Part shown: piece by piece, positions 49,711 through 56,119 of the stretch
Layout: each line of letters opens with the position of its first letter
How positions within the stretch are numbered: position 1 is the stretch's first letter
Assembly: GCA_021324115.1 (NCBI GenBank)
Contig: JAJPJS010000019.1
Location: forward strand, 1-56,119
Length of the DNA: 56,119 bases
From: Nitrososphaerota archaeon
Lineage (GTDB): Archaea > Thermoproteota > Nitrososphaeria > Conexivisphaerales > DTJL01
Direction of reading: 5' to 3'
The notes under the pieces: generated by a model
The model's input: the letters and a program-made list of their open reading frames with translations, nothing else
Told to the model about the DNA's origin: nothing
The model's database searches: none
Program-made: the position numbers and the translations under genes

Positions 49711-49739
49711 GAGCCACCGGAAAGCCGAAGGAAGTTCAA

Positions 49740-49778
49740 ATGCACTCGGACCGGGGCATCCGTATGAGGGCGAAATGA
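49740..49778 (+). CDS. Possible 12-residue leader peptide upstream of ABCE1
   Basis: ATG at the predicted transcription start opens MHSDRGIRMRAK and stops at TGA 49776-49778, immediately before the Shine-Dalgarno sequence of ABCE1. A leaderless mini-ORF followed by a ribosome site is unusual and may be regulatory or chance. Confidence 0.25.
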   Translation: MHSDRGIRMRAK

Positions 49779-49780
49779 AC

Positions 49781-49786
49781 GGAGGT
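49781..49786 (+). promoter_or_regulatory. Strong Shine-Dalgarno of ABCE1
   Basis: GGAGGT seven bases before ATG 49794. Many genes here seem leaderless, so a strong site after a leader is notable and fixes the start. Confidence 0.7.
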
Positions 49787-49793
49787 TTCTACG

Positions 49794-51605
49794 ATGCAGC
49801 ATAGAGTCGCAGTACTGGACAGGGAAGAATGTAACTTCAAGAAATGCCAGCATGAATGCCAGAGGTTCTGCCCTCCCCAGATGATGGGCGAAAGCGTGAT
49901 TGAGTTTGGTGAGGATGGATTCCCGGTGATCAACGAGATCACATGCATAGGCTGCTCCATCTGTGTCAAAAAGTGTCCATTCGGTGCTATTTCAATTGTT
50001 AATCTGGCACAGGAGCTGGGTACAGAGAAAGTTCACCAGTACGGCGTCAACACATTCCGGCTCTACCGGCTCCCGGTGCCGAAGAAGGGAAGGGTGGTGG
50101 GTCTCGTGGGCAAAAACGGTGTGGGCAAATCCACCTCAATAAACATACTTTCAGGTGCAATAAAGCCCAACCTCGGTAACTTCGAAAATCCCCCCGACTG
50201 GTCTGAAATACTTGACGCGTTTCGTGGAACCGAACTCAGAAATCACCTGGAAGCGATAAGCCGTGGGGAATCCAGATGCTCCGTCAAGCCGCAGGCCATC
50301 TACATGATACCCAGGGCCTGGCAGAAGAGTGTCCGTGAACTTCTTGACAAGTACGACGATATGGGTACAGCGGATGATCTTACAAGGTCACTAGGCCTCT
50401 CGGAGTCGCTTGACAGACAACCCTCCGAGTTAAGCGGGGGAGAGCTTCAGAGGCTGGCGGTCGCCGTTGCGGCCGAGAGGGACGCCGACCTTTACTTCTT
50501 CGATGAGCCAAGCAGCTTCAATGATGTATTTCAGAGAATGCAGGTATCCAAGGTGATCAGGGGTTTGGCGGTCAAGAACAAGAGCGTGGTCCTTGTTGAG
50601 CACGACCTTACCTTTCTTGACTATGCCACCGACTACGTCCATATAATATACGGTGAGCCTGCCGTCTACGGGATTGTGAGCGGCATCCTAACCACATCGG
50701 AGGGCATCAATTCGCTGCTGGAGGGCAGCCTAACCGAAGAAAACATAAGATTCAGGGATACTCCTGTCACCTTCAACCTATACTCCTCCCAGCAGGGGAG
50801 GGTCGCTTCGGAGCCTGTGCTGGAGTATTCTGGAATCACCAAAACCTACCCCGGATTCGAGTTCAACGCTGAAGAGGGTTCCCTTAGGAGGGGGGAGGTG
50901 GTAGGGGTTCTCGGCGCAAATGCCCTGGGGAAGACAACATTTCTGAAGATACTCGCTTCCCAGGAGTCAGCAGAGAGCGGCGAAGTGCGGACGAAGGCAA
51001 AGATATCATACAAGCCCCAATACCTTCAAACCGATTACGAAGGGACGGTTCTAGAGCTTGTAACTTCAACGGTCGGTGAATCCTGGAACGAGGAATACAA
51101 CAGAACTCAGCTTGTTCACCCCCTCTCGATTGACAAGATCATGGAGAAGAAGGTTAAGGAACTAAGCGGTGGCGAACTTCAAAAACTTGCGGTGACAGTC
51201 ACTCTGCTCAGAGATGCTGATATATACGCTCTGGACGAGCCATCGGCATTTACAGACATTGAGGACAGGATAGTCATGGCCAGGGCGCTGCAGAGGTTTG
51301 TGAAGGCGAAAGGTCGCTCAGCGATAGTCATCGATCACGACGTGATGCTCGTCGACATAGTGGCAGATGCACTCATCATTTTCACAGGAAAGCCGGGTAT
51401 GAAAGGACTTGCCACGAGTGTCATGGGCAAAGAAGAAGGAATGAACCTATTTCTGTCGAACATAGGTATCACCTACAGAAGGGATATATCGACGGGGCGA
51501 CCCAGGGTGAACAAGCCCGACAGTCGCCTCGACAAGGAGCAGAAGGCGTCAGGCAACTACTACTATCTTTCCAGGGAACCTGTCGAAGAAGCTCCAAAAG
51601 GTTGA
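49794..51605 (+). CDS. Ribosome recycling factor ABCE1 (RNase L inhibitor homologue)
   Basis: The 603-residue protein has two N-terminal iron-sulfur clusters (CNFKKCQHECQRFCPP; CIGCSICVKKCPFGAI) and two ABC domains. The first has Walker A GKNGVGKST (about 105), signature ELSGGELQR and DEPSSF. The second has Walker A GANALGKTT (about 383), signature ELSGGELQK and DEPSAF. ABCE1 splits ribosomes after termination in archaea and eukaryotes. The D-loops read SSFNDV and SAFTDI where SSYLDV and SAYLDV are usual. The C-terminus (REQKASGNYYYLS-like: KEQKASGNYYYLSRE) is intact. It is followed three bases later by the Trm5-like gene. Confidence 0.95.
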   Translation: MQHRVAVLDREECNFKKCQHECQRFCPPQMMGESVIEFGEDGFPVINEITCIGCSICVKKCPFGAISIVNLAQELGTEKVHQYGVNTFRLYRLPVPKKGRVVGLVGKNGVGKSTSINILSGAIKPNLGNFENPPDWSEILDAFRGTELRNHLEAISRGESRCSVKPQAIYMIPRAWQKSVRELLDKYDDMGTADDLTRSLGLSESLDRQPSELSGGELQRLAVAVAAERDADLYFFDEPSSFNDVFQRMQVSKVIRGLAVKNKSVVLVEHDLTFLDYATDYVHIIYGEPAVYGIVSGILTTSEGINSLLEGSLTEENIRFRDTPVTFNLYSSQQGRVASEPVLEYSGITKTYPGFEFNAEEGSLRRGEVVGVLGANALGKTTFLKILASQESAESGEVRTKAKISYKPQYLQTDYEGTVLELVTSTVGESWNEEYNRTQLVHPLSIDKIMEKKVKELSGGELQKLAVTVTLLRDADIYALDEPSAFTDIEDRIVMARALQRFVKAKGRSAIVIDHDVMLVDIVADALIIFTGKPGMKGLATSVMGKEEGMNLFLSNIGITYRRDISTGRPRVNKPDSRLDKEQKASGNYYYLSREPVEEAPKG

Positions 51606-51608
51606 CGG

Positions 51609-52478
51609 TTGGGTAGGACCTTGAAACTCCTCAGGTCGCTCCTCAAAGGATACGTGCCGGACGATGAGCTTCACAGGTTATCCGGAGGCTTCGACACGCT
51701 GGGATCAATCGCAATTGTGAAGCTTCCAACGGAATGGTCTGCCGAATCGAAGAGAAGGGCTGGAGAGCTTCTAATGTTGAAGGTTCCCCGGATAAAATCT
51801 GTGTGGAATCAGACATCTCCAGTAAGGGGAGAGTACAGGGTGCGCGGACTCGAACATATCGCAGGAGACACCAGCACGGTTACGGAGTATCGCGAGGCAG
51901 GTGTGAGAATGTTTGTAGACGTTGCATCTGCATATTTCTCCCCAAGACTTTCGACCGAAAGACTGAGAGTCGCAGATAACGTGAAGAACGGTGAACGAAT
52001 ATTCAACATGTTTTCAGGAGTAGGTTCCTTTTCCCTCGTTATAGCAAAAAAGGCTGGTCAGGTTACCATATTGAGTAGTGAGATCAACCCGGTAGCGTTT
52101 AAGCTAATGGTTAGGAATGTCGAGCTTAATCGTATGCAAAATAGGGTCTTTCCTGTTCTGGGCGACTGTCGAGATCAGGTGGAAGGAAACGAGGGAACGT
52201 TCGACAGGGTCATAATGTCCCTCCCCTCAGGTTCGTGGGAGTTTCTACCCTACGCGATCCGTGCCTGTAAACCGGGGGCCATGGTCCATTACTATTCCTC
52301 GGTCAGGAGCGAAGAGAGAAGATTTGTCGAGGATGAATGGAAAAGGGTGTCATCCACCTATCCCTTCCTCGTTCTTAGGGGTTCGAGAGTGGTTACGGAA
52401 CTGGGACCTCGTACGAAGGAAATTGTGCTGGACATGGTGTGCGAACGCACAGCAAATCCAGATACCGGAAGCTCATAA
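51609..52478 (+). CDS. Trm5-like tRNA methyltransferase (tRNA guanine-37 N1)
   Basis: The 289-residue class I methyltransferase has an N-terminal LxxxLPxxxL-like domain and a SAM core. The core shows SPRLSTERLRVAD (113-124), NMFSGVGSFSLVIAKK (133-148; motif I), Glu158 in SSEINPVAF, and VIMSLPSGSWEFL (202-214). Trm5 uses Arg, Glu and Asn in this order; the Asn of the NLP motif is Ser204 here. The length is that of the shorter archaeal Trm5 group. The TTG start is only three bases after the ABCE1 stop, so the two are cotranslated or cotranscribed. Family is likely; activity at G37 is inferred. Confidence 0.82.
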   Translation: MGRTLKLLRSLLKGYVPDDELHRLSGGFDTLGSIAIVKLPTEWSAESKRRAGELLMLKVPRIKSVWNQTSPVRGEYRVRGLEHIAGDTSTVTEYREAGVRMFVDVASAYFSPRLSTERLRVADNVKNGERIFNMFSGVGSFSLVIAKKAGQVTILSSEINPVAFKLMVRNVELNRMQNRVFPVLGDCRDQVEGNEGTFDRVIMSLPSGSWEFLPYAIRACKPGAMVHYYSSVRSEERRFVEDEWKRVSSTYPFLVLRGSRVVTELGPRTKEIVLDMVCERTANPDTGSS

Positions 52479-53051
52479 TCGCTTTGCTGAAGCTGCCAGC
52501 AGTGAAGCCACTCTGACCGGTTCGGGATATCTGCCCTGGATGAGAAATGATTCTACCAGTCTTGAGGCGTCTTGAGTCTCGATTTGAGCGCACCTGACGA
52601 AAACGCGCTTCCCTGTGCTCAGGTCCAAGCCTACCCTTTTGCCGAGTTTTCTGTATGCTTCGACCTTATTTTCGGCATCATCACCGAAATGTATTCTTAT
52701 TGAATCCTCGATTCCGCTCGATTCCCTGTAAGTGAGGCAAATCACAGGTCTGTCTGTTCGTTTAGCCAAGGCATCGATATCTATTATATTGTAATGGCTT
52801 ATCACTGCACCAGAAAGCATGAGGGCATTGATATCCTCCCTCTTTAGAGAATGATAGAGCTTCACCAGCTTTTCTGTCGCATCGTCTCCGCCAACCCTCG
52901 TCCTGACAAAACCCACGCCATCTATGATCAACCTGTCTTTCCTCATGACCACTCCGGCCACCGTGCTGTACCTGTCCTTGCCGGGAGTAAACGATTCTGC
53001 GATGCCGAGCACCCTTATACCAGGTTTCAGTATGTGAAGTCTTTTTACCAA
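52473..53051 (-). CDS. DUF99 protein (endonuclease-like, UPF0215)
   Basis: The 192-residue archaeal protein shows the DUF99 signatures in order: HILKPGIRVLGIAESFTPGK, TVAGVVMRKDRLIIDG, TRVGGDDATEKLVKLY, ALMLSGAVISHYNIIDIDAL and RPVICLTYRESSG. DUF99 is related to endonuclease V (proposed deoxyuridine endonuclease). A DNA-repair role fits the NreA gene nearby. It overlaps the 3' end of the Trm5-like gene by six bases, tail to tail. The start is TTG at 53051; the gene 15 bases upstream is probably in the same operon. Confidence 0.9.
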   Translation of the reverse strand: MVKRLHILKPGIRVLGIAESFTPGKDRYSTVAGVVMRKDRLIIDGVGFVRTRVGGDDATEKLVKLYHSLKREDINALMLSGAVISHYNIIDIDALAKRTDRPVICLTYRESSGIEDSIRIHFGDDAENKVEAYRKLGKRVGLDLSTGKRVFVRCAQIETQDASRLVESFLIQGRYPEPVRVASLLAASAKRL

Positions 53052-53066
53052 GTACGCATACCTTCT

Positions 53067-53585
53067 TCAGACCTTCTCGGGTGGCCAGGACCCGGCAACA
53101 AGCCGAGCGTTTACAAGGTAGTCCCTCAAACCGACTGCCACTTCAACACATCTTCTCGAAACGGCTTCGTTGACGGTTCCATTTCCACCTTTTACGACGA
53201 TTTCAAGGAATTTGACTTTTGCACACTCCAAGTCGGCCAGCCTCGCGCTCACAAGTCTTGAACATAATTCATCCAGAGTTGCCGACGTGGCATCGACTCC
53301 CATTTTTACACAGCATTCGTTAAGGAGCAGGTTCGTAGCTTCGTACGCCGCAAAAGCTGCACCACCATAATCGCCCGAATTTATCATACCTACTGCAGAT
53401 TCTAATTTCGAATTAGCCTCCGCACTTACAATTGAAACGGACGAGGTCATTGGAATCGAAATTGTGCGAGGCAAAACCTTGCCATTCCCAGCCAAAACTC
53501 TGTACAACAGCGCCACGAGCGCTCCGATCGCAAGGCTTGCCACCGTCCAATACCCGAGCAGTACATAATCCAGACTTGTTGCCAC
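53067..53585 (-). CDS. Membrane-anchored helical protein, unknown
   Basis: A 172-residue protein with one N-terminal membrane helix (about 8-30) and a helical domain with AVGMINSGDYGGAAFAAYEA and NLLLNECCVKMGVDATSATL. This pattern resembles HEPN or DUF4129-like helical repeats, but no assignment is safe. The start is GTG at 53585. It is 15 bases upstream of the DUF99 gene on the same strand. Confidence 0.7.
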   Translation of the reverse strand: MATSLDYVLLGYWTVASLAIGALVALLYRVLAGNGKVLPRTISIPMTSSVSIVSAEANSKLESAVGMINSGDYGGAAFAAYEATNLLLNECCVKMGVDATSATLDELCSRLVSARLADLECAKVKFLEIVVKGGNGTVNEAVSRRCVEVAVGLRDYLVNARLVAGSWPPEKV

Positions 53586-53696
53586 GCAAAATTTACAGGG
53601 CGACTCAGATTAATGCCTTTTCCCTCATTTGTTATCAGGTGTAACTCTGATTCGTCATTGCCGCCTAAACATGATTGCTAATTCCCTTATAAGAAT

Positions 53697-53975
53697 CTAT
53701 ACGATGCTGTCATCATTCCTGTGTTCGTTTCGCCTCGAGAGAATCACGGTAACGAGAAGTGAGGCGATGATCAGGAATGTGATGAGTACACCTACGATTA
53801 CAAGAAAAGGATACCCGGGGCCCGAGCCAAATACGATGGGTACAGGGCCTATGAATATCACGCCACCTGTAGTCGTCTGAGTCTTGGAAACGGATCCAGA
53901 GGATATAACAATACCCGCAATAATGAGAAATAAACCAAGCATGATAAGCACAATGGAAATTCTTGAACGGATCAC
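53697..53975 (-). CDS. DUF131 (TIGR00304) small membrane protein, copy 1
   Basis: A 92-residue protein with two helices (about 7-26 and 56-80) around the conserved loop GGVIFIGPVPIVFGSGPGYP, the DUF131 signature. The function of the family is unknown; it is nearly restricted to archaea. It follows copy 2 on the same strand by six bases. Confidence 0.88.
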   Translation of the reverse strand: MIRSRISIVLIMLGLFLIIAGIVISSGSVSKTQTTTGGVIFIGPVPIVFGSGPGYPFLVIVGVLITFLIIASLLVTVILSRRNEHRNDDSIV

Positions 53976-53981
53976 CCCTCT

Positions 53982-54200
53982 TCACCTGAGTAACGCGAAC
54001 CACAGCAACATTATGAGAATAGCCATGGCCATCAAAACCACTACTATCTTCCATTCTGAACCGAAAACAATGGGTAGGGGCCCAATGAGCACTATCCCAC
54101 CTCCTTTCACATGAGCATCTGCTGATTTGCCGAGTCCAGAGATGATTCCGATGAGCAGCACAATGCTACCTATGATTATCAGAAGACTGCCAAGGTCCAA
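53982..54200 (-). CDS. DUF131 (TIGR00304) small membrane protein, copy 2
   Basis: A 72-residue protein with helices at about 4-24 and 50-70 around GGGIVLIGPLPIVFGSEW, the same DUF131 loop as its neighbour. The start is TTG at 54200. The tandem pair is six bases apart and likely arose by duplication. Confidence 0.88.
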   Translation of the reverse strand: MDLGSLLIIIGSIVLLIGIISGLGKSADAHVKGGGIVLIGPLPIVFGSEWKIVVVLMAMAILIMLLWFALLR

Positions 54201-54333
54201 TAGATCCCACTATGCAACAATTAGCTTGTTGATTCTCTTTAACTTTTTTAACGAATCTAAATGTGTGAAATTATTCAAATCTCAATTTACCACATTCCAA
54301 AACTATTTCAACAATGCATTTTATGACTCGAAC

Positions 54334-54409
54334 GGGCCCGTGGCCAAGTACGGATCAAGGCGTCAGCCTGCGGAGCTGAAGACCGTGGGTTCAAATCCCA
54401 CCGGGCCCG
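54334..54409 (+). tRNA. tRNA-Arg (anticodon GCG)
   Basis: A 76-base cloverleaf: acceptor GGGCCCG/CGGGCCC, D arm GCC...GGC with the usual AAG...GG loop, anticodon stem TCAGC/GCTGA with loop CTGCGGA (anticodon GCG, reads CGC), variable AGACC, T arm GTGGG-TTCAAAT-CCCAC, discriminator G, no encoded CCA. No intron. TTTT follows at 54415. It lies at the edge of a decayed accessory segment. Confidence 0.92.
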
Positions 54410-54429
54410 CACTCGTTTTAGTGAGTGTG

Positions 54430-54698
54430 GAAGGCAGAGAGAAGCTGAACAAAAGGAAAGAAATCGTGGAGCATCCGTTTGGAACGATAAAGAGGGCTTC
54501 AACCAAGGCTACCTTCTCCTCAGGGGGCTTGGAAAGGTCAAAGGAGAGATTGGATTGACGATGCTGGCTTACAACATAAGGCGAGCAATCAACGTAATGG
54601 GGGCGAAGAGATTGATAGAATTCCTGGCAAATGTCCTGAAGAAGAATACGTCCTATGGCATTGGTGATCAAAGAGACCTTTCACACAGTTTGATCTGA
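54430..54698 (+). pseudogene. Transposase C-terminal remnant (IS1182-like), frameshifted
   Basis: Directly after tRNA-Arg one frame reads LNKRKEIVEHPFGTIKR, the conserved 'RxxxEHPFGTIK' block near the C-terminus of IS1182-type DDE transposases. After one frameshift the next frame reads GFNQGYLLLRGLGKVKGEIG, LTMLAYNIRRAINVMGAKRL and IEFLANVLKK, again the expected end of such transposases, with a stop at 54696-54698. The N-terminal and middle parts are missing, and no terminal inverted repeat was recognised. It is a dead fragment. Confidence 0.8.
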
Positions 54699-55135
54699 TA
54701 TAAGGCCTAATTTATAAGAATCAAGTTGCGCCGAGTTGTTTGGCATCCCAATATAAAATGTAGTTTGAGCTATTTATGTACCCACTTCGCACTATTGAGC
54801 AACGCTGATACCATCTTCATCCCGATTTACCTTATCGTTGTGGGATCGAATTCGAAACTAACGGTAACCAGTCCCTTTTTTTAAACAGCCATACATTTGA
54901 ACATGCGAGCTTCTCGATAAACACATTTACGCCTGACCTCTTTCCCAGCAGATTCTTGATAGCCCTCAAAAAATAAACCATTCATTCGTGGGTCACGCGC
55001 TAACTTCGGAAGCTGATATGGAAACAGACGATAGATTGGCTTGAAGCGTCGTTGAGGAAGCTTTTTTATGGGAAGTTCATGCAGTAGCGGGTCTCCTAAT
55101 TGGAAAGACCTCGAATCGAAGTGAATCTCCGCTTA
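54699..55135. other. Gene-poor region, about 440 bases
   Basis: No supported gene. There is a long T-run (near 54874-54885) and AT-rich stretches. It separates the transposase and S66-peptidase remnants and is probably decayed accessory DNA. Confidence 0.4.
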
Positions 55136-55410
55136 GGTCCCCAGAGGTATTATGAAATGTGGGTCGGTACGTCCGAAATCCATGTTCGTGATTATGGCGA
55201 AGTTCACCCGGCCGAATTCTTTCTTCACGATGGACATAATCGATTCTTCCAGCCTTAGCTTTTCTTGTTCATCGTAGTAGACCGGGGCTGCCGAAGAGGA
55301 GCCCTGATATCCTAGCCGGGACCACCCGGACACCATATTTCCTCAGCCAGTACCAGACCACGTCCGGGGAAGGCTTTCCCTCTAGAGTCTCGAAGATTGG
55401 TTTCCTTTCG
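55136..55410 (-). pseudogene. Broken S66-family peptidase (LD-carboxypeptidase/MccF-like) fragment
   Basis: In one minus-strand frame the C-terminal signature appears: RLEESIMSIVKKEFGRVNFA, then IITNMDFGRTDPHFIIPLG, where S66 enzymes have NMDFGHTDP with the catalytic-triad His. Here that His is replaced by Arg. The preceding part lies in another frame: FETLEGKPSPDVVWYWLRKY, then GVRVVPARISGLLFGSPG. Frameshift, stop codons and loss of the N-terminal nucleophile half show a dead gene. It lies in the same decayed stretch as the transposase tail. Confidence 0.7.
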
Positions 55411-55492
55411 CCCAGTAGTCAGACTCTTGAGGCCAAAATCTCAAGGCTAATCCTTCGGTGGAAGGCAAACCCGGATGATGCCTATGAACAGG

Positions 55493-55762
55493 CTATCTGG
55501 GGCGGTAGGCCTGGGAGTGGGTCCCTGTCGACAGGAATGTCAGCGCTGTCTGAGACACTCCGAACACCACCAGCAGGTTGGCCCTGACCCTATGACCCCA
55601 GTTGCATAAGTACGCCTTCCTCTCCAGATGGTGAGCCAACAGAGTCGGGTCATCGGCAGAGAGGAGCAGCCTGACAGCTTCTTCGACTAACTTTCGCTGG
55701 GGCGAAGCGAGCTCGCTGTATCTTTTGACGAACTCGTCCGTGTATCTCGCTCGTCTCGGCAC
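55493..55762 (-). CDS. RelE/ParE-superfamily toxin
   Basis: An 89-residue product with the RelE-type fold pattern: YTDEFVKRYSELASPQRKLV, HHLERKAYLCNWGHRVRANL and the end LTFLSTGTHSQAYR. RelE family members cleave mRNA on ribosomes. A basic Arg-rich middle and C-terminal His/Tyr fit catalytic residues of the group, but the exact type is not certain. The start follows the antitoxin gene by three bases on the same strand. Confidence 0.78.
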   Translation of the reverse strand: MPRRARYTDEFVKRYSELASPQRKLVEEAVRLLLSADDPTLLAHHLERKAYLCNWGHRVRANLLVVFGVSQTALTFLSTGTHSQAYRPR

Positions 55763-55765
55763 AGC

Positions 55766-56119
55766 TCATTTCCTCTCTGCAAGCCCTCTCAGGAACTCGA
55801 CAGCATCATGCCCCTTCGGGACCACCTGGACCCTCCCTTTGCTGGCGTCCTCCACACCTGCCACGATGCTCTGCTCGAATTCCCTGTCCAGCATTATGAA
55901 GACGTTCGTCAGTATCTGGTCCTTCGGCTGCCCCTCCTTCGAGGCCCGGGAGACGTAGTCGATCACCTCGAGAAGGGACGACGCGGAGATCTCGGCGGGG
56001 GGAGAAATGGCCGCCCGCAGCGCCTCCTCCACGACCAGGCTGAGGGCACCCCTCCTCCCGCCGTACTTTTCCTTTACTATCTTCCTGACCTCCTTCGCGA
56101 GGTCATCGTCCACCCTGAC
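55766..56119 (-). CDS. Antitoxin partner of the RelE-like toxin (5' end at or beyond the window edge)
   Basis: The frame is open to the window end and reads VRVDDDLAKEVRKIVKEKYG, then GRRGALSLVVEEALRAAI. This is a ribbon-helix-helix-like antitoxin start, followed by a longer C-terminal part that would bind the toxin. A GTG at 56113 could be a start but the frame continues upstream. Order antitoxin-toxin with a three-base gap is classic for type II pairs. The protein is longer than many antitoxins (over 115 residues). Confidence 0.72.
   Translation of the reverse strand, partial: VRVDDDLAKEVRKIVKEKYGGRRGALSLVVEEALRAAISPPAEISASSLLEVIDYVSRASKEGQPKDQILTNVFIMLDREFEQSIVAGVEDASKGRVQVVPKGHDAVEFLRGLAERK

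Noticed and set aside
54127-54558. 143-codon plus-strand frame across the DUF131 gene and tRNA-Arg
   Set aside because: It passes through a tRNA; only its last part is meaningful, as the transposase remnant.
1-56119. CRISPR arrays, riboswitches, rRNA genes, complete insertion sequences
   Set aside because: No regular spaced repeats, no rRNA-like stretches and no intact transposase with terminal repeats were seen by reading; short or diverged elements could be missed.

Overview
The window is chromosomal DNA from an archaeon. The evidence is a set of information-processing genes in archaeal form: ABCE1/RLI, the NreA repair protein, an Orc1/Cdc6-type initiator, class I lysyl-tRNA synthetase, CTP-dependent riboflavin kinase fused to a DNA-binding domain, a Trm5-like methylase, DUF99 and tandem DUF131 proteins. 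Many genes also have TATA-like boxes about 25-30 bases before an ATG, GTG or TTG start, as expected for leaderless transcripts. A tRNA-Leu with two extra segments at non-canonical intron positions leans towards the TACK archaea (Thaumarchaeota-like), but the lineage is inference. The metabolic genes suggest a heterotroph, probably aerobic.

Layout. 1-600: the 5' part of a GT4-type glycosyltransferase that runs off the window. 1221-4651: a small membrane protein, an M29-like protein without metal ligands, a small unknown protein and an M24 peptidase. 4715-8987: a pentose/nucleoside block with a nucleoside phosphorylase, an aldo/keto reductase, 6-phosphogluconate dehydrogenase and a Gfo/Idh/MocA dehydrogenase six bases after it. 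8995-18481: a molybdenum block with an orphan xanthine/CO-dehydrogenase-type large subunit, an MFS transporter, a MobA-like nucleotidyltransferase, an XdhC-like factor, MoaA, MoaD and MoaE, interrupted by acetyl-CoA synthetase. 18560-25087: a CoA-transferase, then a probable reductive pyrimidine (or hydantoin) degradation set: nitrilase-family amidohydrolase, dihydropyrimidinase, class III aminotransferase and aldehyde dehydrogenase. 25130-30338: a tightly overlapping MoxR/DUF58/DUF4129 membrane operon.

30339-32180 is gene-poor. It ends in a broken DNA-binding gene with three in-frame stops beside the intron-containing tRNA-Leu(UAA). 32507-40663 is housekeeping: proton pyrophosphatase, DJ-1/PfpI protein, LysS, Orc1, a winged-helix protein, an ECF-type transporter divergent from the riboflavin kinase/regulator, and Upp. 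40779-47131: an ABC exporter with an extracellular beta-rich partner, a winged-helix/membrane-protein pair and a membrane-anchored HtrA protease. 47244-54200: a second ECF-like membrane protein with its winged-helix neighbour, NreA, ABCE1, Trm5-like, DUF99 and DUF131 genes. From tRNA-Arg(GCG) at 54334 to the end the sequence looks like a decayed accessory region: a frameshifted transposase tail, a broken S66 peptidase and a toxin-antitoxin pair cut by the window edge.

How the genes may work together: the phosphorylase (4715), Upp (40001) and the 19861-25087 genes could together salvage or burn pyrimidine nucleosides to beta-alanine and an acyl-CoA. Gnd and its neighbour may form an unconventional oxidative pentose-phosphate route. 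The Moa/MobA/XdhC genes would supply and install the cofactor of the orphan large subunit.
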